The notes: generated by a model not told the origin, from the letters alone. Shown: positions 17,852-27,674, counted from the first letter of the stretch. The stretch: 64,000 bases of DNA from Psychrobacter sp. MF31 (GCF_012847335.1 NZ_JABBDX010000001.1:620001-684000), one strand, 5' to 3'. Program-made: numbers and translations.

Positions 17852-18940
17852 TTATTTAGACAAAAACGCAATCAGCGCCTTTTCCTCAATACTTTGATGG
17901 GTACGCGTTCGACCGCGGCGGGCATTTTTATACTCCTGAAAAAACGTTCCCGCTAAAAAACGTTCAATAATTTCAGGATGAATATAGGATGCTCGGCAAA
18001 CGGTTGGCGTATTGCCAAGCTCGGCGGCGACGTTTTTTACCATCTCAGTGACCAATTTTTGCCGCGCTTTGCTATTAGGTACGCTGTCTAAAATAACTCT
18101 CTGTTCGCCTGATAATTCATCATAAAGATAACTTGCTGCTAACACACTTGCCATCCACGTTCGAAAGTCTTTAGCGCTAAAGTCGTCGCAATTCCCGCAG
18201 TGCTTTCGCAAATAGGCGTTAATCGTGCCGCTATCGACGACTTGTTTAGTACCATTTTCATCCAGATATTTAAAAATTTGGTAGCCCGGAAGCTCCGAAC
18301 ACGCTTGGATAATCGCAATTAAGCGTTCATCTTGAAGTTCAATATGGTGCGATTTGGCACTTTTGCCAACAAAATCAAAGGCTAAGCCGTCGTCAGTTTC
18401 GGTCACATGGCGACTTCGAAGCGTAGTTAAACCAAAGCTTTTATTGAGCTTGGCATAGCGGCTATTACCAACGCGAATTAAAGTAGTTTCAAGTAACTTA
18501 ATCACTGCTGCTAACACGTTTTCACGGGACAATTCAGGGGCAGCTAAATCCTTTTCCACTTGAGCGCGAAGCTTTGGTAGCGCACTTGCAAAGTCAATCA
18601 TGGCGACAAATTTGGCATGGTCGCGGACGTTGTCCCATTTTGAGTGATACAGATACTGCTTGCGACCTTTGTCATCGCGACCGGTCGCTTGCAAATGCCC
18701 CGTGTCGTCGCGGCAAATCCAAACCTCCGACCACATCGGCGGGATAACTAGCGCCTCAAAACGCGCTCGAAGGGTTTTGCAGGTGACTGTTTTGCCCGCG
18801 CCGTCTTGATAGGTAAAGCCGCGACCGCGCCGCTTTCGGGTAAATCCTGACTCAATATCGCTGACATAGCGTAAATTGGCAAGTTCCGCTAGACGCTCGT
18901 AATCGTGGCGCTCGGAAATAGTGGCGGCGGTTTCGGTCAT
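17852..18940 (-). CDS. DNA topoisomerase IB (poxvirus type)
   Basis: This enzyme relaxes supercoils through a 3'-phosphotyrosyl intermediate. The catalytic set is visible: R156 (LIRVGNSRYAK), K193 (VGKSAK), R260 (AKDFRTW) and the nucleophile Y319 in CRASYIHP. The N-terminal domain includes RYVSDIESGFTRKRRGRGFTYQD and RDDKGRKQYLYH, typical of bacterial homologues. The ATG at 18940 gives 362 residues, near the family length; the longer GTG frame to 19018 would add an odd hydrophobic stretch. The ribosome site is weak. These enzymes are scattered accessory genes in bacteria. Confidence 0.93.
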   Translation of the reverse strand: MTETAATISERHDYERLAELANLRYVSDIESGFTRKRRGRGFTYQDGAGKTVTCKTLRARFEALVIPPMWSEVWICRDDTGHLQATGRDDKGRKQYLYHSKWDNVRDHAKFVAMIDFASALPKLRAQVEKDLAAPELSRENVLAAVIKLLETTLIRVGNSRYAKLNKSFGLTTLRSRHVTETDDGLAFDFVGKSAKSHHIELQDERLIAIIQACSELPGYQIFKYLDENGTKQVVDSGTINAYLRKHCGNCDDFSAKDFRTWMASVLAASYLYDELSGEQRVILDSVPNSKARQKLVTEMVKNVAAELGNTPTVCRASYIHPEIIERFLAGTFFQEYKNARRGRTRTHQSIEEKALIAFLSK

Positions 18941-19150
18941 AAGTTGGCGTGTCTCATAGCTAAAGGCAGTTAACAAAGATAATTTCAAAAAGAATAACTT
19001 TAGAATAATTAAGACCACCGTTTTTTACTGTGAGCATTGACAAGATAATGTGTAAGGCTATGTAAATTAGAGCGCTTTAAAAATTAGAAAAGGGTTATTA
19101 AATGTTGAGTTTTCGGGCATAATTTATTATTAACTTTTCGTAGAAAAATC

Positions 19151-19630
19151 ATGAATAAATTAAATTTTAATAATTCTATTCGCATTGCTGCCCTTACCGA
19201 GCAAGACTTTGACGCTTGGCTTGATTTATGGCAAGGCTATTTGACGTTTTATGAAACCAGTTTGCCCACACAAATCACCAACGCTACTTGGCAAAAGCTC
19301 ATGAACAGTAACACGCCTGTTTTTGGTTTTGGCGCGTTTCAAGATGATAGCTTAGGTAATAACAGACTAGTCGGAATCGTTCACACGGTTATCCATCCGA
19401 ACACTTGGAATGCGACCGATTGCTGCTATCTTGAAGATTTATTTGTTAGTGAGTCAGTTCGCGGTCAAGGCGTCGGTCGCGCGCTTATCGAGCATATTTA
19501 TCAGTTTGCAAGCGAGCAAAACTGCAACCGCGTTTATTGGACGACGCAGGACAGTAATAAAACAGCGCGACGGCTTTATGACACGCTTGCCACTCAAACG
19601 GACATGATTCAATACCGTAAATATTTATGA
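19151..19630 (+). CDS. GNAT family N-acetyltransferase
   Basis: The protein (159 residues) has the GNAT acetyl-CoA-binding motif LEDLFVSESVRGQGVGRALIEHI, followed by NKTARRLYDTLA, a common C-terminal motif. The substrate cannot be predicted. It stands alone, closed by a terminator. Confidence 0.88.
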   Translation: MNKLNFNNSIRIAALTEQDFDAWLDLWQGYLTFYETSLPTQITNATWQKLMNSNTPVFGFGAFQDDSLGNNRLVGIVHTVIHPNTWNATDCCYLEDLFVSESVRGQGVGRALIEHIYQFASEQNCNRVYWTTQDSNKTARRLYDTLATQTDMIQYRKYL

Positions 19631-19663
19631 ACTATCCGTTTTATAAAATATTTTTCAAAACAA

Positions 19664-19696
19664 AAAAAACGCTAAGATTGCGCTTAGCGTTTTTTA
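19664..19696. terminator. bidirectional rho-independent terminator
   Basis: AAAAAACGCTAAG / CTTAGCGTTTTTT stem follows the GNAT gene; T-runs occur on both strands. Confidence 0.85.
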
Positions 19697-19711
19697 GGGC
19701 GTTTTGAATAT

Positions 19712-19877
19712 TCATAATGTCAGCAAAAGATAAGTACAAGCGAGCGCGACCATATTTTCATAATTCTGCTTGAGCTTATCAAACCCTATAGCAATTGCCC
19801 CATGGCTTTAATTCTAAGTGGATCTTCGTTGCTCGACCGGCAACGCGTTTGCCAAAATACTTAGGCAAATTATATCA
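19712..19877 (-). pseudogene. decayed IS5-type transposase C-terminal remnant
   Basis: On the minus strand one frame reads PKYFGKRVAGRATKIHLELK (about 19862-19806), and a shifted frame reads AIGFDKLKQNYENMVALACT down to a stop at 19712-19714. The second part resembles the C-terminal FxKLKxxRxxATRYxK...YLxxL region of IS5-like transposases, and the two need a frameshift to join. No terminal inverted repeats or target duplication were found, so this is an old fragment. Confidence 0.55.
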
Positions 19878-20109
19878 AGGACAGCTAACGCGCAAGCGGT
19901 AAAACACGCCTTAATAACAGTAAACTAAGCAGTAAATTATGTTTATAAGGTTAGCATTAATTGAAATTACCCTTATAAAACTCCTGATTAATGCTGAAGT
20001 ATTTATAGCTAAGTTGTCATATCACTGTTTGAAAAATTCTTTTTTGTAAAAGATTTTTATCGCAAAATTTCCCTCTAATATCTTGTAAAACTAAGCTAAA
20101 ATAGCGGTC
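19878..20109. other. intergenic region upstream of dinB
   Basis: AT-rich sequence with no gene. It lies between the transposase remnant and dinB and should hold the dinB promoter. No clear SOS box was recognised. Confidence 0.5.
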
Positions 20110-21231
20110 ATGACTGCTTTTATTCCTTTGCAAAATGCCCAAGATAGCATCACGACTGCCCCGCGAAAAATCATTCATTTAGACATGGATGCCTTTTATG
20201 CAAGCGTTGAACAGCGCGACTTTCCGGAGCTTCGCGGTAAGCCGTTAGTCGTTGGTGGTGACCCAAACGGTCGCGGTGTGGTCGCGGCAGCAAGCTATGA
20301 GATTCGTAAGTTTGGCGTTCGCTCGGCGATGTCATGCTTTGAGGCAAAAAAACGCTGCCCTGAGGCGATTTTCGTGCGACCCCGATTTGAGGTTTATCGC
20401 AAAGTCAGCCTTGAAATCCGCGCGATCATGCTCAGTCTTACCCCCATCGTTGAGCCGCTATCGCTTGATGAAGCCTACCTTGATGTGACGGGTCTTGACT
20501 GTCATCAAGGTTCGGCAACGCGGATGGCAAATTGGCTACGGGCGCAAATTTTGCAAGAAATGGGACTGACCGCCTCGGCAGGGGTATCATTTAACAAAAT
20601 GCTTGCCAAAATCGCCTCGGATTTAAATAAGCCCAACGGCACAGCGGTCATTACGCCTGCGCAATCCGAGGCGTTTATCAGTCAGCTTGCCATTGAGCGC
20701 TTTCATGGGATTGGTCGGGCAACGGCAAAGCGATTGCATGAGCTTGGCGTCAGTAATGGCGCAGAGTTACGCCGCATTCCGGTGGCAACTTTGATTCAGG
20801 AGTTTGGCAAACGTGGTCAGTTTTATCATGACATTGCGAATGGTTACGACCATCGTCCAGTCAAAGCCAAACGGCAGCACAAATCGGTCGGTTCGGAAAC
20901 GACCTTTAGCGACAACTTAGGAAATAACCCACAAGATAACGCTGCGTTAAAAGCCCATATTTATGAACAAAATGCCGATGCCTTTTATCAGCTTCAACAA
21001 AAAAACCTGATCGCCTTTACCATCACGTTAAAGGTTAAATTTGCCGACTTTACCCAATTAACACGTGCTCATACGTTATCATCGCCTTTTGATTCGGCGC
21101 AGTCCGCGCATTATTGGCTAGATAAGCTATTTTTGGAGGTTCCGCGCGATAAAGCTATTCGCTTGGTGGGCGTGACTTATTCCTCTTTAGTTCCTGCTGA
21201 TTATCAGCCACCGCAGTTAGACTTATTTTAG
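20110..21231 (+). CDS. dinB: DNA polymerase IV (Y-family)
   Basis: Error-prone lesion-bypass polymerase. Catalytic carboxylates are seen in IIHLDMDAFYASVEQRD near the start and in PLSLDEAYLDVT; VAAASYEIRKFGVRSAM and ASAGVSFNKMLAKIASD are also family motifs. The C-terminus ends PPQLDLF, a clamp-binding motif. Length (373 residues) is slightly over the E. coli protein. It is monocistronic. Confidence 0.96.
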   Translation: MTAFIPLQNAQDSITTAPRKIIHLDMDAFYASVEQRDFPELRGKPLVVGGDPNGRGVVAAASYEIRKFGVRSAMSCFEAKKRCPEAIFVRPRFEVYRKVSLEIRAIMLSLTPIVEPLSLDEAYLDVTGLDCHQGSATRMANWLRAQILQEMGLTASAGVSFNKMLAKIASDLNKPNGTAVITPAQSEAFISQLAIERFHGIGRATAKRLHELGVSNGAELRRIPVATLIQEFGKRGQFYHDIANGYDHRPVKAKRQHKSVGSETTFSDNLGNNPQDNAALKAHIYEQNADAFYQLQQKNLIAFTITLKVKFADFTQLTRAHTLSSPFDSAQSAHYWLDKLFLEVPRDKAIRLVGVTYSSLVPADYQPPQLDLF

Positions 21232-21358
21232 CGTTTAATGTCTATAACACTTAGGCTATTTTTGATTTAAAAAAGCTTTAAATGACCAAAACGTCCGCTT
21301 TACTTTGCCAATTTCTGCTAAACTAACGGCAAAATTATTAACGAACGATTTACCTGTT

Positions 21359-22534
21359 ATGACCACCCACCCAAACGAAACCCTTCAATCAAAACCTTTG
21401 CCAACAACGCCTGAGCCTTATTTAAGCGTTGACGATTACGATTATGACTTGCCCGAATCGCTGATTGCACGCTATCCGCTTGAGTCGCGCTCAGCATCCA
21501 AATTGCTTTACGTTGCCTCAACTGGCGCAAAGGCAGGATTGCCACAAGATTTTAGCTTTCAGCAATTGCCAAGTTTGCTCAATCGCGGCGATTTAATCGT
21601 CTTTAATGACACCAAAGTTATGAAAGCACGCTTGTTTGGGCAAAAAAACACCGGCGGCAAAATCGAAGTTTTGGTTGAACGCATTGTTGAGGAGGCAAGC
21701 CAACTTGCCAGCGCAAATATCTCAATGTCAAACGAGTTTCCATTTTTAGCGCTTTGCCATGTCAAAGCCAGTAAAGCGCCAAAGCTTGGTCAACAACTTG
21801 AGCTTGCCGGTGGCGAAATGCAAGCGGTGATGGTCGGTCGCCAAGACAATTTATTTATTTTGGCGTTTCGAAAGCCAATTTTGCCGGATTTAGAACGCTT
21901 TGGCGAGTTGCCGATTCCGCCTTACTTTGAGCGCCACGCCGATGCGGTGGACAATGAGCGCTATCAAACGGTCTTTCACGACCCATCCAAATTGGCAAGT
22001 GTTGCTGCGCCCACCGCAAGCCTGCATTTTGATGAAAGCATCTTGCAAGCGCTTAAAGATAAAGGCATTCAGACCGCTTTTGTGACCTTGCATGTGGGCG
22101 CAGGAACGTTTGCGCCCGTCAAAACGGACAATTTACTTGAGCACACCATGCACAGTGAGTTTGCGCATCTCCCGCAAGCTACTGCCGATTTGATTAACCA
22201 AACTCATGCCAATGGCGGTCGCGTCATTGCCGTTGGCACCACCGTGACCCGCGTTTTAGAATCTGCCTTTCAAAAAACGGCGATTAATGGCGCGCCGCTT
22301 AGCGCTTGGTCAGGCGATACCGATATTTTTATTTACCCTGGATTTCGCTTTGGCGTTATTGACAGCTTAATTACCAACTTTCATTTGCCAAAATCAACGC
22401 TATTGATGCTCGTTTCAGCATTTTCTGGCAAAAATGTTATGGAAAACGCCTATCAACACGCAATCAACAATCAGTACCGCTTTTTTAGCTATGGCGATGC
22501 GATGCTGTTAGAAAGGGCATCTGAGTCCTTGTAA
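21359..22534 (+). CDS. queA: tRNA preQ1(34) S-adenosylmethionine ribosyltransferase-isomerase
   Basis: QueA transfers the ribosyl part of SAM to preQ1 in tRNA, forming epoxyqueuosine. Motifs are YDLPESLIARYPLESR, DLIVFNDTKVMKARLFG, TLHVGAGTFAPV and the late LITNFHLPKSTLLMLVSAF. The ATG at 21359 is preferred to a TTG at 21305. The protein has about 30 extra residues before the YDLP motif. The usual partner tgt does not follow in this window. SAM from the nearby metK product is its substrate. Confidence 0.96.
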   Translation: MTTHPNETLQSKPLPTTPEPYLSVDDYDYDLPESLIARYPLESRSASKLLYVASTGAKAGLPQDFSFQQLPSLLNRGDLIVFNDTKVMKARLFGQKNTGGKIEVLVERIVEEASQLASANISMSNEFPFLALCHVKASKAPKLGQQLELAGGEMQAVMVGRQDNLFILAFRKPILPDLERFGELPIPPYFERHADAVDNERYQTVFHDPSKLASVAAPTASLHFDESILQALKDKGIQTAFVTLHVGAGTFAPVKTDNLLEHTMHSEFAHLPQATADLINQTHANGGRVIAVGTTVTRVLESAFQKTAINGAPLSAWSGDTDIFIYPGFRFGVIDSLITNFHLPKSTLLMLVSAFSGKNVMENAYQHAINNQYRFFSYGDAMLLERASESL

Positions 22535-22710
22535 AGAAAAACAATAACTGCGAAATAAACTGGTAAACTTTAGCAGATTTTGCTATAACTGCATAGTAAA
22601 TATAATTGCGCGATTGGCAATGCGCTTTGCTAATTTGCGCCATTATTATTTAATGGCTTTTATCCTCGGATCAATGGCAACTCATTGAGTTAGTAAATCA
22701 AAGGCTTGAC

Positions 22711-23772
22711 ATGACTTGGCAATCTTCTTTTTTTCCCATCAATCGCTTGGCTATAAGCGTTTTTTTTGCAGGATTATCGATTTTGCCAATTGTCCCCGCT
22801 TCGGCAATGAGCTTTGGGCAAACACTGATTCAGTCACATCAAGATGAGCCACTTTTTGCTAGCATGGCAATCTCTGATATTGACTCGGCAACTTTTAATG
22901 TTCAATTGGCAGATGCTCAGCTTTATCAAACTATGGGGCTTAGCCAAAATCGTGCGATGACCGTTAGCTTTTCTGCCACCTCAAAAACGGCAGGAACTGT
23001 CTTAATCCAAACCCAAAAGCCAATAAATGCGCAATTTACTGATGTGGTTTTAGCGATTAATAATCAAGGTCAACAAAAAATTATTCCAAAAACACTGCTA
23101 ATGCCTTTAAAAGACAGTTTGGCATTATCAACTACGCCATTTGCTGCTGATATTGCACCAATGACTGAAACGGTATTGCAATCTCAGCCTTTACTTGTCC
23201 GCAATGAAGTACCACCACCATTGTTTCCGCCAAGCTCTCAACCAACGGCTAATTTAACAAACCGTTCTGAAATTATTAACGCAAAATCAGTGACTCCAAT
23301 CGCAATACCACTGACTGTGTTGCCTGCTAATATGATGCCAGAATTGGAATTGCCGATCGATGCTAGTGTTAAGACAAAGCCGCTTCATGCAACCTCAGCT
23401 AATTTAGCAAAAGAGGCTCAGTTAATTGCAAAGTCAGATCAAGATTTATTATCAAAGCAACTTTTGGCACAAGCTAAATCATCAGCGCTCAAAGCTGATC
23501 ACCATTTAAAAAATCTGAAAAAAAATAGCCAATCTTCAACTCAATTAGACGTCCCCGTTAAAAAACTAGCACCAAATGATGATAAACTGAGCGCTAATAC
23601 TATGATTTCTAATACCGTGGTTTCTCTTGATCTGAATACGGCTGCAAAAACGCAAGATACCCTTACCATTCATCAAAATTCCTATTATCAACGCGCTGTA
23701 AAATATTCAGCAATCACTGATGAGGATACTTTGGTGACGGCGAAAAATGAAATCAGCGCCAAAGTAAATTAG
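22711..23772 (+). CDS. FimV N-terminal-like exported protein (split FimV, part 1)
   Basis: A signal peptide (hydrophobic 12-30, ending PASA at about residue 32) precedes a domain beginning SFGQTLIQSHQDEPLFASMAI, which resembles the N-terminal FimV/HubP domain (LGxIxVxSxLxQPLxAxI). The rest is low-complexity, rich in Pro, Ser, Thr, Ala and Lys. FimV is an inner-membrane peptidoglycan-associated hub for type IV pili and polarity. Here the frame stops before any transmembrane helix, so the product would be free in the periplasm. The next gene supplies the helix and the C-terminal domain. No LysM motif was clearly seen. Synteny with truA and leu genes supports the call. Confidence 0.6.
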   Translation: MTWQSSFFPINRLAISVFFAGLSILPIVPASAMSFGQTLIQSHQDEPLFASMAISDIDSATFNVQLADAQLYQTMGLSQNRAMTVSFSATSKTAGTVLIQTQKPINAQFTDVVLAINNQGQQKIIPKTLLMPLKDSLALSTTPFAADIAPMTETVLQSQPLLVRNEVPPPLFPPSSQPTANLTNRSEIINAKSVTPIAIPLTVLPANMMPELELPIDASVKTKPLHATSANLAKEAQLIAKSDQDLLSKQLLAQAKSSALKADHHLKNLKKNSQSSTQLDVPVKKLAPNDDKLSANTMISNTVVSLDLNTAAKTQDTLTIHQNSYYQRAVKYSAITDEDTLVTAKNEISAKVN

Positions 23773-23885
23773 GTGATCAAATCAAAAAAAGTAAACTGTT
23801 ACGCGGTAATCCCTATTAATAAAGCAAATAACTCGCTTGATCGAATATCAATGCAATAACTTATCATCATAGATTTGGAATTTTC

Positions 23886-25529
23886 ATGAACAATATACTC
23901 TATATCATTGTGGGATTGGTGATTGTCGCCGTTATTGCCGTTGTGATTTTGAAAAAAAATAAAGCGCAAGCTCCCACGCTATCAAAGCCGAGTGATGATT
24001 TTCGCGCTGCTCACCCCACCTCTCAGTCGGCTCCTGCGGCAAATCAGACCACAGCAACCAAATTTGATGATTTGACTGTTGCTCAGCGATTTATTGACCA
24101 GCAGCGTTATGATCGAGCGATTGAGACACTTGAGCGCGGCTTAAAAACTACCCCGAATGACCATCAACTTTGGCTAAAATTGCTTAATGTCTATGCCTTG
24201 ACCAAACAAACGGTAGAATTTTATAACACCTATCAAACCATCACAAAACAAGCCGATCCGGCAACGATTCATGAAGCTCAGCAACTTAAGGGTTTATTTG
24301 ATGCTGAGCAAGGATTTAATCATAGCGCTGCCCAAAATACTGAAGCGTCCCAGCCTGAATTTGAAAGTCTCGACTTTGACTTAGAAGCTGAAAAAAGAAA
24401 ATATGCTACACGCCATGAGCCGTTAACTCAACAATCTATTGGTACTGTTAATGCTGCCACTGAATCCCAAATTGAAACCGTTGCACCTAATATCGACGAT
24501 ACAATTATTGAAGAGCAAAAGCCTTTAGCAAATGACGCTTTTGATTTAACCCTTGAGGATTTAGAAGCTTCAGATCTTGAGTTAGAACCGTTTGCTGCGA
24601 CCAATAATATTTCTGAGGATGTCGTTGTTGCCGATCAAAACGTTTCTCAAGATCCTTTAGCGCTTAGCTTAGAAAATCAGCAATCCGCTTTAACTGAGCC
24701 TGAATTAACCTTCGATGATTTTGATTTTGATCGCGATTCAGCAACACCTGAAAAAGCAATTCAAACTGAACTAAGCCATCAAGAACTGGCTCAAAAAGAA
24801 GACGATGCAGACTTTGATTTTGATTTGGCACTTGACTTAGATGAAACAAAGCCTGATCAAGCTGTAGAAAACACCGCTGCTCAATCAAACCTTAGTGACA
24901 CTTCAGATGATTTTGCTTTAGAGCTCGATGACTTAGATTTAGATGCAGAATTAGATCAGCTTCTTAGTGAAAGCTTTGATGGCTCAGAAAATTTAGACGA
25001 TTTTCAAAATAGCAACCCTGAGTTGATTGCAAAAGAAGAAACACTTAACGAATCAACGCCTGCTAAAGAGGACTTAACGCTCAGCGACGATGATGATTTT
25101 GCAATGTTTGGTCTTGAAGAAGCCAACTTTAATCATGAAGAAGCACCAGCTGCTAATAATTATGAGCAAACTCAGCAAGCTTTGACGTCCCAAACAGAGG
25201 CTCCTGAACTCTTATTTGATGATGAGACGCCGCTTGATAACTTCTCATTTAACGTTGATAGCTCAGCTCCTAAAAGCGAAGCCTTTATCGAGCAAGAAGA
25301 AAGCCAGACTCAGCCAGTTGTCTCTACTGTCCATTTAAACCCGCAATTTTCGACAGATTTTGCTTTAGTTAATGAGCTTAACCATCAACAAATCACTTTA
25401 GAATTGGCAGAGCAGTATTTAGAATTGGGTGAATACGATAGTGCTAAGCGCTTATTGAATGAAGTTCTTAATGAAGGTGACCGTCAACAGCAGCAGCAAG
25501 CCCAAGCACTGCTTGATAAAACAGCTTAA
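23886..25529 (+). CDS. FimV C-terminal-like membrane protein (split FimV, part 2)
   Basis: The N-terminus is one transmembrane helix (residues ~4-22) followed by KKNK, so the bulk is cytoplasmic. Residues ~65-120 are a TPR-like unit (FIDQQRYDRAIETLERGL). The middle ~300 residues are very acidic with repeated FDFD and DLDLD clusters. The last ~45 residues (LELAEQYLELGEYDSAKRLLNEVL) match the conserved FimV C-terminal TPR domain. In Pseudomonas all this lies in one polypeptide with a periplasmic N-terminal part; here it is a separate gene 113 bases after part 1. A likely role is assembly of pilus or polarity components at the inner membrane. A terminator follows. Confidence 0.72.
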   Translation: MNNILYIIVGLVIVAVIAVVILKKNKAQAPTLSKPSDDFRAAHPTSQSAPAANQTTATKFDDLTVAQRFIDQQRYDRAIETLERGLKTTPNDHQLWLKLLNVYALTKQTVEFYNTYQTITKQADPATIHEAQQLKGLFDAEQGFNHSAAQNTEASQPEFESLDFDLEAEKRKYATRHEPLTQQSIGTVNAATESQIETVAPNIDDTIIEEQKPLANDAFDLTLEDLEASDLELEPFAATNNISEDVVVADQNVSQDPLALSLENQQSALTEPELTFDDFDFDRDSATPEKAIQTELSHQELAQKEDDADFDFDLALDLDETKPDQAVENTAAQSNLSDTSDDFALELDDLDLDAELDQLLSESFDGSENLDDFQNSNPELIAKEETLNESTPAKEDLTLSDDDDFAMFGLEEANFNHEEAPAANNYEQTQQALTSQTEAPELLFDDETPLDNFSFNVDSSAPKSEAFIEQEESQTQPVVSTVHLNPQFSTDFALVNELNHQQITLELAEQYLELGEYDSAKRLLNEVLNEGDRQQQQQAQALLDKTA

Positions 25530-25564
25530 CGGTTTATTTGACTATTAATGAAAAATTAATCAGC

Positions 25565-25600
25565 AAGCATTTTAAGGGATTAAAATGCTTGTTTTTATTT
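25565..25600 (+). terminator. rho-independent terminator after fimV part 2
   Basis: AAGCATTTTA / TAAAATGCTT, a 10-bp perfect stem with a 6-base loop, followed by GTTTTTATTT. Confidence 0.8.
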
Positions 25601-25634
25601 AATAACCAGACCTTTTAATGAGGAGCTTTAAGTA

Positions 25635-26717
25635 ATGACTCCGACGCTTTCTCAACCTATCGCACTGATTTACGCAGGTGGCACCTTTGGCAGTTATGGA
25701 AAGCCTTTAGCGCCACTTCCTGCAAAGCAATTTTTACCAATTTTACAAGAGTTGCTAAGCCAGAATCCTGAACATAACACTGCAACGATTTCTTGGCTTG
25801 ATAACCCCTTAATTAAAGACAGCAGTCAGTTGGACGCTCAGGATTTTGTGCATTTTTATCAGCTGATTTTGACGGCTTATGCGTCAGGAACCAAACGCTT
25901 TGTGCTGATCTCTGGCACGGATACGCTCAGTTATTTGGGCGCATTTTTAGCCGAAGCCTTTGCAGGATCTGATATTAAAATTGTGGTCACCGGAAGTATG
26001 CGACCGCTACTAGATTCAAGCAATATTCAAAGTTATTGTGTTGATGAAACGTCCGATGCTTGGGGAAACTTATCAACGGCACTGCAGCAAGCCTCCTCGT
26101 TTGATCCGGGGGTGATGATCAGCTTTGGCGAGGAGACTTGGCCGGCGCAAACCGTTCAAAAAATCCACAGCCATGACTTTATGGCATTTACTGGTCATTT
26201 TCGCGCCGCTTATCCTGCCAACAGCTATGTTAAAGCCATCCCTCAAGCGCGACTTCAGCATTGGATTGAGGATCAACAAGCGCAATTAAGCATGATTCAG
26301 GATCGCGCAAAAGACGCCGCAATTTTTGCTTTATATTGCGTTCCAAATGACCCTAAAGCGATGATCACTCAGCTTAAAGCAATCAGTAATCATCCCAATT
26401 GCGCTATTATTTTATTAGGGTTTGGCGCAGGCAATCTGCCTTTTTCAGCAGAATTAGCCGCCGCCTTAGATGACGCTTATCAGCAAGGTCAATTGGTCAT
26501 TGCCGCAAGTCAATGTCCTTTTGGCGGCGTGAGTGACAGCTATGCGGCAGGAAGTTGGCAATATGATCATCATGTGATGAGCGGTGGCAGGTTAACCATA
26601 GCCGCTATTTATGCTCGGCTGCTTTGGCTGCTGCTGCGCTTTGATTCCCCAGCGCGCCGGCGGCAACGTTGGCAATTTAGCGTCAATCAAAAAACTGCCA
26701 CTCATAAAAATCGCTGA
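25635..26717 (+). CDS. asparaginase family protein (cytoplasmic type)
   Basis: It hydrolyses L-asparagine to aspartate and ammonia. The N-terminal IALIYAGGTFGSYG holds the nucleophilic Thr (T17), LISGTDTLSYLG the second Thr-Asp pair, and VVTGSMRPLLDS the conserved substrate-side loop. There is no signal peptide. At 360 residues it is slightly longer than usual, with a basic C-terminus. A good AGGAG ribosome site precedes the ATG. It lies between fimV and truA, which are adjacent in Pseudomonas. Confidence 0.88.
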   Translation: MTPTLSQPIALIYAGGTFGSYGKPLAPLPAKQFLPILQELLSQNPEHNTATISWLDNPLIKDSSQLDAQDFVHFYQLILTAYASGTKRFVLISGTDTLSYLGAFLAEAFAGSDIKIVVTGSMRPLLDSSNIQSYCVDETSDAWGNLSTALQQASSFDPGVMISFGEETWPAQTVQKIHSHDFMAFTGHFRAAYPANSYVKAIPQARLQHWIEDQQAQLSMIQDRAKDAAIFALYCVPNDPKAMITQLKAISNHPNCAIILLGFGAGNLPFSAELAAALDDAYQQGQLVIAASQCPFGGVSDSYAAGSWQYDHHVMSGGRLTIAAIYARLLWLLLRFDSPARRRQRWQFSVNQKTATHKNR

Positions 26718-26772
26718 TTTATCATTACAAACCTTGTAAAATAGCTCAACCTATTATCAATTGCGAACCATA

Positions 26773-27627
26773 ATGTCAAGCCAAGTCATTGAAAATAAAG
26801 TCAATATGAATACCGATAGCGCCCCTGTTTACAACCTTGCCCTTGCTATTGAGTTTTTAGGGACGCGCTATCGCGGTTGGCAACGGCAAAAAGAGGTGAT
26901 TAGCATTCAAGAGATGGTTGAAAATGCCATAAGCTCAGTAGCCAATGAGCCGGTTGAGGTGGTTGCTGCGGGGCGAACGGATGCCAGCGTTCATGCGGGA
27001 AATATGATTGCGCATTTTACCACCCACGCTTATCGAGCGCCTTATAACTGGCTTCGCGGTATCAATAGCCTATTGCCCGATGACATTGCCGTTCGCTGGA
27101 TTTGCCCGATGCCAAGCGATTTTCATGCCAGATTTAAGGCCATTTCTCGCCGATATCGCTACATCATTTTAAACCAAACCACACGCCCTGCCCTTCTTAA
27201 TCATCAAGTCACCCACATTCATGAACCACTTGATTTAGCTGCAATGCAAGAAGCTGCCGCCGCCATTGAAGGCACGCATGATTTCACCAGCTTTCGCGCC
27301 GCCGCTTGCCAGTCAAATCAGCCTGTACGAACAGTCAGTCACGCCAAGCTTTTTGCCCACGGTGCCTTTATCGTTTTTGACATTCAAGCGGATGGCTTTT
27401 TGCATCATATGGTTCGAAATTTAATGGGAACGCTGATTGCAATTGGTAAGCATGAGCTTGTACCTTCAGACTTTTTATCGATCTTAGCTAAAAAAGATCG
27501 AACCATCGCGCCGCCAACAGCATCAGGAGATGGGCTTTATTTTATTAATGCTTATTATCCAAACGAGTTCCAGTCCCTACTGCCGTCATTGCCCTTGACG
27601 CCAATTTGGCTGAATTTACCCAATTGA
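26773..27627 (+). CDS. truA: tRNA pseudouridine(38-40) synthase
   Basis: Converts uridines 38-40 of tRNA anticodon stems to pseudouridine. The catalytic Asp is D70 in VVAAGRTDASVHAGNMIAHF; RYRYIILN and FLHHMVRNLMGTL are further family motifs. The ATG at 26773 is chosen over a TTG at 26761; an internal Met at residue 12 is also possible. About 20 residues precede the family core. Confidence 0.97.
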   Translation: MSSQVIENKVNMNTDSAPVYNLALAIEFLGTRYRGWQRQKEVISIQEMVENAISSVANEPVEVVAAGRTDASVHAGNMIAHFTTHAYRAPYNWLRGINSLLPDDIAVRWICPMPSDFHARFKAISRRYRYIILNQTTRPALLNHQVTHIHEPLDLAAMQEAAAAIEGTHDFTSFRAAACQSNQPVRTVSHAKLFAHGAFIVFDIQADGFLHHMVRNLMGTLIAIGKHELVPSDFLSILAKKDRTIAPPTASGDGLYFINAYYPNEFQSLLPSLPLTPIWLNLPN

Positions 27628-27674
27628 CATAACACCATCACGATAAGGCTGTCAAGCAAAAATCAGTTATTTTG

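Noticed and set aside
18941-19018. N-terminal membrane helix of topoisomerase IB from the GTG at 19018
   Set aside because: Homologues begin near MTETAA-type sequence at 18940; the added stretch is AT-rich intergenic sequence with no ribosome site.
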